DNA of 64,000 bases, taken from the NCBI GenBank assembly GCA_964030785.1, contig OZ034968.1, forward strand, positions 35,732,186-35,796,185, written 5' to 3'. Below the pieces are notes generated by a model. The model was not told the origin of the DNA, did no database searches, and saw nothing but the letters and a program-made list of their open reading frames with translations. How positions within the stretch are numbered: position 1 is the first letter of the stretch; the number at the start of each line of letters is the position of its first letter. Source of the DNA: Siderastrea siderea (Eukaryota; Cnidaria; Anthozoa; Scleractinia; Rhizangiidae). A program made the translations under genes and the position numbers. Positions 57,024-64,000 of the stretch are shown here, one piece after another.

Positions 57024-59557
57024 ACGACCTATGTTATCCCTGGGTTCATCCAAAGTAAATATAGTGTTGCTAACAGGGGGATTAATTCCCCCTCCCCCCC
57101 CCCCCCTTTGCTTTTGCAAAGCAGTACCGATTATTTCCAGTATTCTTTCTTTTACACTTCGTACTTCTTTTCTCTCTAGAGGAAAGCTTGTGCATCAGAT
57201 AAAGTTTACAAAATACCTCATAAAACGATTTTATGCTTAGAAAGCTATCCTTCTTGCGACGATTCATTGTATGTGGTAGGTAAAACCGCCAAATGTTTCG
57301 TGACAAAATATAAACAGAAAATCATGTCAAAAGCTTCAAGTCCACCAAAACGGCGACAATCCGTCTAATTCGTTCAAAAAATCTTTCTTAAGCGACTTAC
57401 CAATGGTTAGATAAATTCTTGCAATTCAACTGCGTAAGTGAAGTTTCGTCTTCGAATAACTTGACTTGAAGCCGGTACAAAAGTTATATTTACGCTATCG
57501 GGTAAAATTATTCTAAGACTAGTAACTATTGACGCTGGTTCGGAAGAAACAGTGCGGTAAGGTGATCTCTAGATAGTTTTCATCGCTGTCATTGTTTTCT
57601 CCAAGAAGGGCCCTTGTCTGTAATGTTCTTTGGTAGATTGAAAAGGTGCGCTGATGACTAACCGGTGCAGTGTAACCTTATATTAAGCCGCTACAGATTT
57701 AAAATGCATTTAGCAGAAAGTTGTGCATTGTTTCTCGTAAACTCCAAAGGAGTTGCTAAACTCAAAACTGTAAAAGCACTGCTAAATAGTTTTCATATGA
57801 ATGGTTACACTTTTGAATTCCATACATCGATTCAAAAGTGAGGTCCACCTTTCATAGCTTAGTTATCAGTATCGCTGGAAAGTGCTGCCCTGTAAAGCAA
57901 AATAAACAGTACCACAGGAAAGCACCGCTCAAGAGTTTTCATTTGAATGGCCACACATTAGGAACTCACTCACGGATTCAAAACGTTAGAGTCACAACAA
58001 ATGAAACTAAACTCAGTTTTAAGATTGAAAGCCATCACGCATACGTTTCATTTCCCGAAAAGTCATGAAACTCACTTAAAGAAATTGTTTTTTTTTCTTT
58101 CTGTGACAATTTTTTTCATTTAATGGTTTTGATTTTTCTTTCTCATGCCAATGGATGTCACTGGGTATTTGAAAAATGCGACAATCCATCTAATCTTGCT
58201 AATTCGTCAAAATCTTTCTTAAGCGACTTAGAAGAGACCAGATACATTCATGCAATTTATAAACGCTACAGGCCAAATTACTCTAACTGTCGAGCAGCTT
58301 CGAGGTCACCATGTCAGTCTAAATCATTACACAATCTTCCTCTCTTTCGATGTCTCCTGCACGCAGCCAACTGGACTCTTGACGAACTGTGTTCGTTAGA
58401 GTGGCTCCTGGTAAACTAAGGAAAGCTGCACCTGAGCGGCTAATCCATAATAGCGATTGCCCATTGAGTACATGAGTAAAAAACTCGAAGTGAAATTCTG
58501 AAATTTCGATTCGCGAAATATTAAAACACAAACAGCACTATAGGAAAGTACTGCATGCTCAGTAGCTTTCATCGGAATGGAGTCACTTTCGGCTTTCAAA
58601 GCTAGAACCAGTTTTTACAGTAAAATAAACAGCACCACAGGAAAGCACTGCTCAGTAGCTTTCATGTAAATGGCCACAACTTAGTATTTCGTCCACAAAA
58701 ACAATTAGACAATATTACGTGAATATTACCACGCACCCTTTTTTAAATGATATTGAATTTTAATTTTAATTTCTTCGTGTGACGATTATGAGTGTGCAAT
58801 AATCATTATTTTAAGGAAAATATGCCAAGAGTTTTCGGTAGTCCAATAATGGGACAAGTAAGATCTAATCTGAACTTCTTCTGATGGATTACAAATTTGA
58901 GCTCACCAAAGCGCCGAACGCATGCAAATCTGCTGATTGTGGACCACCGGAATTTTGGAAATTGTCATTTCATGGTTAACGTAAGTGCGGAGAGGGAAAG
59001 GGCTGTTGATTATGGCCTACAACGAAAGACTGTACATCAGTCAATAATCATTAATCAGATGCCATCGATCGCTAGTCTACTTTCATCACCAGCGATCAAT
59101 TGTAATCGATTTCGGTTGTTCATTGTTTCATCATTTTAACAAGCAAAAAATATCAATTTCAAATTAATGAAAAGAGTTATCTTAATTCCCAACAGCTTAA
59201 AAATACCGTTCCATCACTAGTTTTGGGTAATAGGGTTAGGATAACTTCGCCTTCAATTAAAATAAATCTTCCTTACCTTGAATTTAACGAAGCAGTCCAA
59301 AGAAGAAAGAAAGTTTCTTCAAGCAACACAAGAGAAAAATTATCTGTTGCTTGTAGCTATTGCTCTCTAACAGTAGTCTAGTTGGCGGATCTAGCTATTA
59401 CAATTTCTCACGACCCTGGATGAACCAATTGGAAACCCAATCGTTAATCTTCTCGATACTACATAACTTTATCTGATTGGGAATATTCTTGACCGTTTTG
59501 CCGAGATTATCCCATAAAGCGACTATTAATGGTTTGTAAATGTTCTGGTTTTTTTGC

Positions 59558-62500
59558 AATGAATAAACAAAAATGAGTATGTTATAAGATGATTGCATGA
59601 ACTGTGATTTGATTTTTATACTTCCGAATACACTTCATTCAACCATATTAAACATATTAATTTAGCAGAAGTTCTAGGTATACACAGAACAAGCGTGCAT
59701 CTAAGAAGAGTTGCGACAGTTTCTTTGCGTTGTTTTCTTTTAAGGTTAAATCAACGAGCTCGAGACTTTCAAAATATGGACTCAGTCCTTTTTCTTATTT
59801 CAGGAAGAGTGATAATAGGTTAACGTGGATCAAATGCACATTACTAGTAAGGGACATTGATCCCACCAGCCGAGTACATGTAATAAGCAAATTACCAAAA
59901 TGAAGATATTTTTTTCGAAGTATACCAAGAAGGTGAACGACTTTGTTGGGGACCGGAATTGACTTTCATTTCTCTTGTTTAAGAGACAGAAGCCGAAACT
60001 GATCAGGTGCAGATGTTTACATGATCTGTGTAGTCTGAGTCGGTTCCCCTCTTCCTTCGCTTGGAAGGTATGAGAAACATTACGCGATTTTATTATATTT
60101 AATTATAATCAGCCAGAGCTTGGAAGGTTAAATGTGACCTTGGTCGGCCAGTGTAAATCAAATGAAGGAATAAAGGGTTTTCCTTGGAATAATCGTAAAA
60201 TGTCGTTTCCTTGGGTTAACAAATTTTGATGAGGTTGAAGCATGCGCGTGATTTTTTTCGTCATACAAATGGCCGGGGATAAGAAATCACTGATTTTTCT
60301 TCCCTATATACAGGTGTGCCTTATTAGACTGCTGGCCATGGTAGTCAATCTTCGGTCCCTTGGCCTTAAGCGCGCAGAACGAAGTTGTGCAACAGCGAAA
60401 ACGACCTATGTTATCCCTGGGTTTAAACAGGCCGTATAATGTTTACAGGGGGGATTAATTCCCCTACCCCCCTTTCCACATCTGCTTTTCCAAAACAGTA
60501 CCGATTATTTCCAGTGTTCTTTCCGTTTTTACTTCGTACTTCTTTGCTCTCTAGATGAAAGCTTGTGTGCAACAGGATAAAGTTTACAAAATACCTCATA
60601 AAACGATTTATGTTAAGGAAGCTATCTTTCTTGTTACGATTCATTGTCTGTGGTAGGTAAAACCACCAAATGTTTCGTAACAAAATATAAACAGAAAATC
60701 ATATCAATGGCTTAAAGTCCACCAAAATGGCGACAATCCGTCTAATTCGTTCTAAGAATCTTTCTTAAGCGACTTACCAATGGTTAAATAAATTCTTGTA
60801 ATTCAACTGCGTAAGTGAAGTTTCGTCTTCGAATAACTTGACCTGAAGCCGGTAAATAAGTTATATTCACGCTATCGGGTCAAGTTATTCTGAGACTAGC
60901 TACTATTGACGCTAGCTCAGAAGAAACAGTGCGGTTAGGTGATCTGCCATCATCCTTTAATCTCTGGATAGTTTTCATCGCTTTCATTGTTTTCTCCAAG
61001 AAGGGCCCTTGTCTGTAATGTTCTTTGGTAGAGTGAAAAGGTGCGCTGAAGATCTAACCGGTGCAGTGTAACCTTATATTAAGCCGCTACAGATTTACAC
61101 TGCATTTAACTGAAAGTTGTGCATTTTTTTTCTCTTAAACTCCAAAGCAGTTTCTAAACTCAAAACTGAAAAAGCACTGCTAAATAGTTTTCAAACGAAT
61201 GGTCAAAGTTTTGAAGTTCATCCACCGATTCAAAAGAGAAATCCACCTTTCATAGCATATATATCAGTACCACGGGAAAGAACTCCTCAAGAGTTTTCAT
61301 TTGAATGGCCAAATTTAAACGTTAGGAACTCGCTTACGGATTCAAAACATTACCTGGAGTCACATCAAATGAAACTAAACTCAGTTTAAAGATTGAAAGG
61401 GGACTTGAAAGGGTTAAACCATCACGCATGCGTTGCAGGCGTTGTTTCATTCTTTCTGTGTCAATAGATTTCACCGAGTATTCTAAAAATGCGACAATCC
61501 ATCTAATCTCGATAATTCGTCAGGATTCTTCCGTCCTTAAGCAACTTAGCAGACACCAGATAAATTCGTGCAATTAATAAACGCTACAGGTCAAATTATC
61601 GAGGTCGCCATATCAGTCTTAATCATTCTACAATATCCCTCCCTTTCGATGTTTTCTGCACGCAGCCAATTGGTCTCTTGACGAACTGTGTTCGTCAGCC
61701 GGTGGCCTCTGATAAACTAAGTAAAGCTCCACCTGAGCGGCTGATCCATAATACTGATTGCGCACTGAGTAAAGACTCAAAAAAATGGAACTAGAAACAA
61801 TTTCGATTTGAAATATTGAATCATAAACAGCACTGTAGGAAAGTACTGCATGCTCCTTAGCTTTCATTGGAATGGTGACACTTACGGTTTTCGTCCACAA
61901 ACGCAAAAGTTAGAATTCCACTTTGTACAATATAATTAACAGCAGCACAGGAAAGTGCTGCTTTGAGTAGCTTTCATTTGAATGCCGCAACGTAGTATTT
62001 CGTCCACAAACACAATTAGACAATATTATGTGAAACGAAGTTATGAAACGGTTAAGTCACAGTGCACCCGTTATTATTTTTAATTTCTTCGTGTGACGAT
62101 TTTGAGTATGCAGTAATCGTGATTTCAAAGAAAATATGTCAAGAGTATTCGGTAGTCCAATAATGGACAAGTCATCTAATCTGAACTTCTTCTGATGGAT
62201 TTCAAATTTGAGCTCACCAAAGCGGCGAACGCAAGTCTTCTGATTGTGGAACACCGGAGTTTGGAAATTGTCATTTCATGGTTTACATATGTGGGGAGAG
62301 GGAGGGTTGTTGATTATGACCTGTACAACGATCGATAGACTGTACAACAATAATCATTAATCAAATACCATAGAACGCTAGTCTATTTTCAACACCAGCG
62401 ATTAATTATAATCGATTTTCGTAGTTCATTGTTTCACCATTTTAACACGCAAAAATATCAATTTCACATTTGATGAAAAGAGTTATCTTAATTCCCAACA

Positions 62501-62875
62501 GCTTAAAAATGCCGTTCCATCACTAGTTTTGGGTAACTTAAGATAACTTCGCTTTCAATTAAAATAAATCTTCCTCACCTTGGATTTAAAGAAGCAGTCC
62601 AAAGAAGAAAGCAAACTTTCTTCAAGCAACACAAGTGAAAAATTATCTGTTGCTTGTAGTTATTGCTCTATAACAGTAGTCTAGTTGGCGGATCTAGCTA
62701 TTACAACTTCTCACGACCCTGAATGAACCAATTGGAAACCCAATCGGTTAATCTTCTCTAGACTATATATCTTCATCTGATTGGTGATATTCTTGGCCGT
62801 TTTGCCGTTCCGCAACAAGATTATCCCATAAAGCGGCTGTTAATGGTTCTGAATGTTCTCGGTATTTGCAATGAA
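59558..62875 (+). repeat. Tandem segmental duplication, right copy (about 3.3 kb)
   Basis: Direct repeat of 55818-59557. It keeps the inverted ~106-bp repeat units (about 61165-61345 and 61825-62010) and lacks the two elements inserted in the left copy. The unit boundary is marked by GCAATGAATAAACA at about 59559 and again at about 62869. Open frames are not conserved in frame between the copies. Confidence 0.88.
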
Positions 62876-63424
62876 TAAACAGAATTAGATAATCCTTGAA
62901 AGGATGCGCAAGCCACAGTTTGAACTTGCAATGAGCGGGTTTTGGCTTACTTGTTACATAACTTGTCTTGTTACATAACAAAAAAGGACACTTTTTACAG
63001 AATAAACTATTACAAGTTATTACAAGTTACTGTTCTTCAGCATCCATCAGTGAGAGCAGTCATAATTGAAACAGCTTAATGGATTTCTTGTTTTTTTAGA
63101 TACGGATCTATCTAATGGGTGTCACTCTGGGCCGTTTTACCGATCTGCGAGACGTGACAAGAAAGATTATCTTCAAAACGGCAATGCTATTTCATGTGAC
63201 GGTAGTTATAAATACCCAAGTCATTGACTAATTTGAATCAGTTTGAAAACAAAAAAAAGTCTAATTGAAGTTCCTGAAAATGTAAACCACAACTTGGTAT
63301 GTTGGACATGTTTAAGTTTCTATGTCTTATTACAGATGAGGACATTGAAGCCACAATTTCGGGTTTGTTGCACAAAGAATTTCAGTTTGAAATTATGAAT
63401 ATATGAAACTCATATATTTAACTG

Positions 63425-63605
63425 AACTGCGGAATGGAGAAATAAGTGTAAAGAAGATCCTCGCAGTTATTAACGCAACTTATGCAGTTGCGAAAAGAAA
63501 GCCTGAAAAAATCAGGCTTGCCGGGATTCGAACCCTGACCTCTGCGATACCGGTGCAGCGCTCTAACCAATTGAGCTAACAAGCCAACTGGGAGCTGGTC
63601 ATTAA
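63425..63605 (-). mobile_element. tRNA-derived SINE, family 3
   Basis: Minus strand: GGCTTGTTAGCTCAATTGGT (A box), GCGCTGCACCGGTATCGCAG, B box GGTTCGAATCC, GCCTGATTTTTTCAGGC, and a tail with GCAACTGCATAAGTTGCG, AACTGCGAGGATC. Same family as 45325-45475. Confidence 0.8.
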
Positions 63606-64000
63606 ATTGGTTCGCTGAAATTGCGAATTTCAGTTTGCGTGTCTTGCTGCAAATGAGGACAACTTCTTTAACATTAAACGTGATAACAGGTTCCACTATG
63701 CTTTAAAGTGAATCAGTGAGAGTAGACGATAAAGGCACGACTAAATGGACTTCTTTTTAAGAATAACTACTTCGCTGGCGTCCTCGAGATGTTATCTTTG
63801 AACAGTTTTTTTGCTGCTTTCATATGCCATACGTGCAATTTTATGATGGTTTATAATATAGACATCGTTTCAGCGTCGAAGTTGAAATTGTGAAAATAAA
63901 ACCAACGCAGTTCACACTGACCGCATTTATTTTACAGCACAGGTTTCAACAGAGGAAAAAAGAAGATTTAAAATTGTTGTTTAATAATGTTGCAAAGTAG

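Larger units (their letters stand above)
55818..59557 (+). repeat. Tandem segmental duplication, left copy (about 3.7 kb)
   Basis: Matches 59558-62875 along its whole length: for example TACTTCCGAATACACTTCAT at 55914 and 59619, ACAATCCGTCTAATTCGTTC at 57357 and 60733, and AACCAATTGGAAACCCAATC at 59422 and 62726. Point and indel differences are common throughout, so it is old. It contains no credible gene but carries inverted ~106-bp repeat units at about 57755-57990 and 58535-58700. It is longer than the right copy mainly because of two insertions (56193-56326 and 56794-57023). Confidence 0.88.

Noticed and set aside
56910..57306. Minus-strand frames with related peptides in both segmental duplicates (near 57100 and 60550)
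   Set aside because: Only short pieces match, frames shift between copies, and in the left copy one overlaps the fold-back element. Conservation follows from DNA duplication.
1..64000. CRISPR array, operon or prokaryotic system
   Set aside because: The window has spliced genes, SINEs and MITEs typical of an animal genome. The only array with regular units is a minisatellite without unique spacers.

Overview
This is a stretch of animal nuclear DNA, most likely from a stony coral or another anthozoan cnidarian. That is an inference from three things: split genes with GT-AG introns, a cnidarian-style achaete-scute gene and insulin-like genes, and very dense small repeats (tRNA-derived SINEs, MITEs, minisatellites). 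It is AT-rich and gene-poor, and none of the three real genes can be read as a single long open frame. I assembled them from short exons on the minus strand.

Genes, all transcribed right to left. (1) 11681-13073 is an achaete-scute family bHLH transcription factor with two coding exons (221 aa). (2) 24895-27913 is an insulin-like peptide precursor, here ILP-1, with three coding exons (107 aa). (3) 35451-38902 is a second insulin-like precursor, ILP-2, with the same three-exon plan (114 aa). Each ILP has one exon for the signal peptide, one for the B chain and one for the C-peptide plus A chain. Both introns are phase 1, and the start codon lies directly behind a splice acceptor, so an untranslated leader exon is expected upstream. 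A possible ILP-1 leader with a TATA box ends at 28528. A TATA-driven, ATG-free leader exon ends at 48471 and could serve ILP-2 or another minus-strand gene. ASH next to insulin genes recalls the human clusters ASCL2-TH-INS-IGF2 and ASCL1-PAH-IGF1 and may be a remnant of an ancient linkage.

Repeat landscape, left to right. 445-3668 is a 25-26 bp minisatellite with a 386-bp higher-order duplication. 3.7-11.6 kb holds scattered copies of a ~106-bp dispersed repeat whose marker is an ATTCAAATGAAAGCT motif. 13-24 kb holds a 311-bp Harbinger-like MITE, two SINE families and a decayed LINE end. 24.3-24.7 kb is a MITE just downstream of ILP-1. 25.1-26.2 kb holds a tetranucleotide microsatellite, a fold-back SINE derivative and a 36-bp repeat. 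28.6-35.4 kb, between the ILP genes, holds a tandem repeat rich in TGACGTC sites, a SINE split by a GC-rich hAT-like MITE, and another MITE. 39-55 kb is mainly non-coding with MITEs, a SINE and a ~50-bp degenerate minisatellite. 55.8-62.9 kb is a tandem duplication of a ~3.3-3.7 kb non-coding unit whose left copy gained two transposable elements. The window ends in a SINE at 63.4-63.6 kb.

Most remaining open frames are shadows or fall in repeats. Outside the listed features I see no credible gene.
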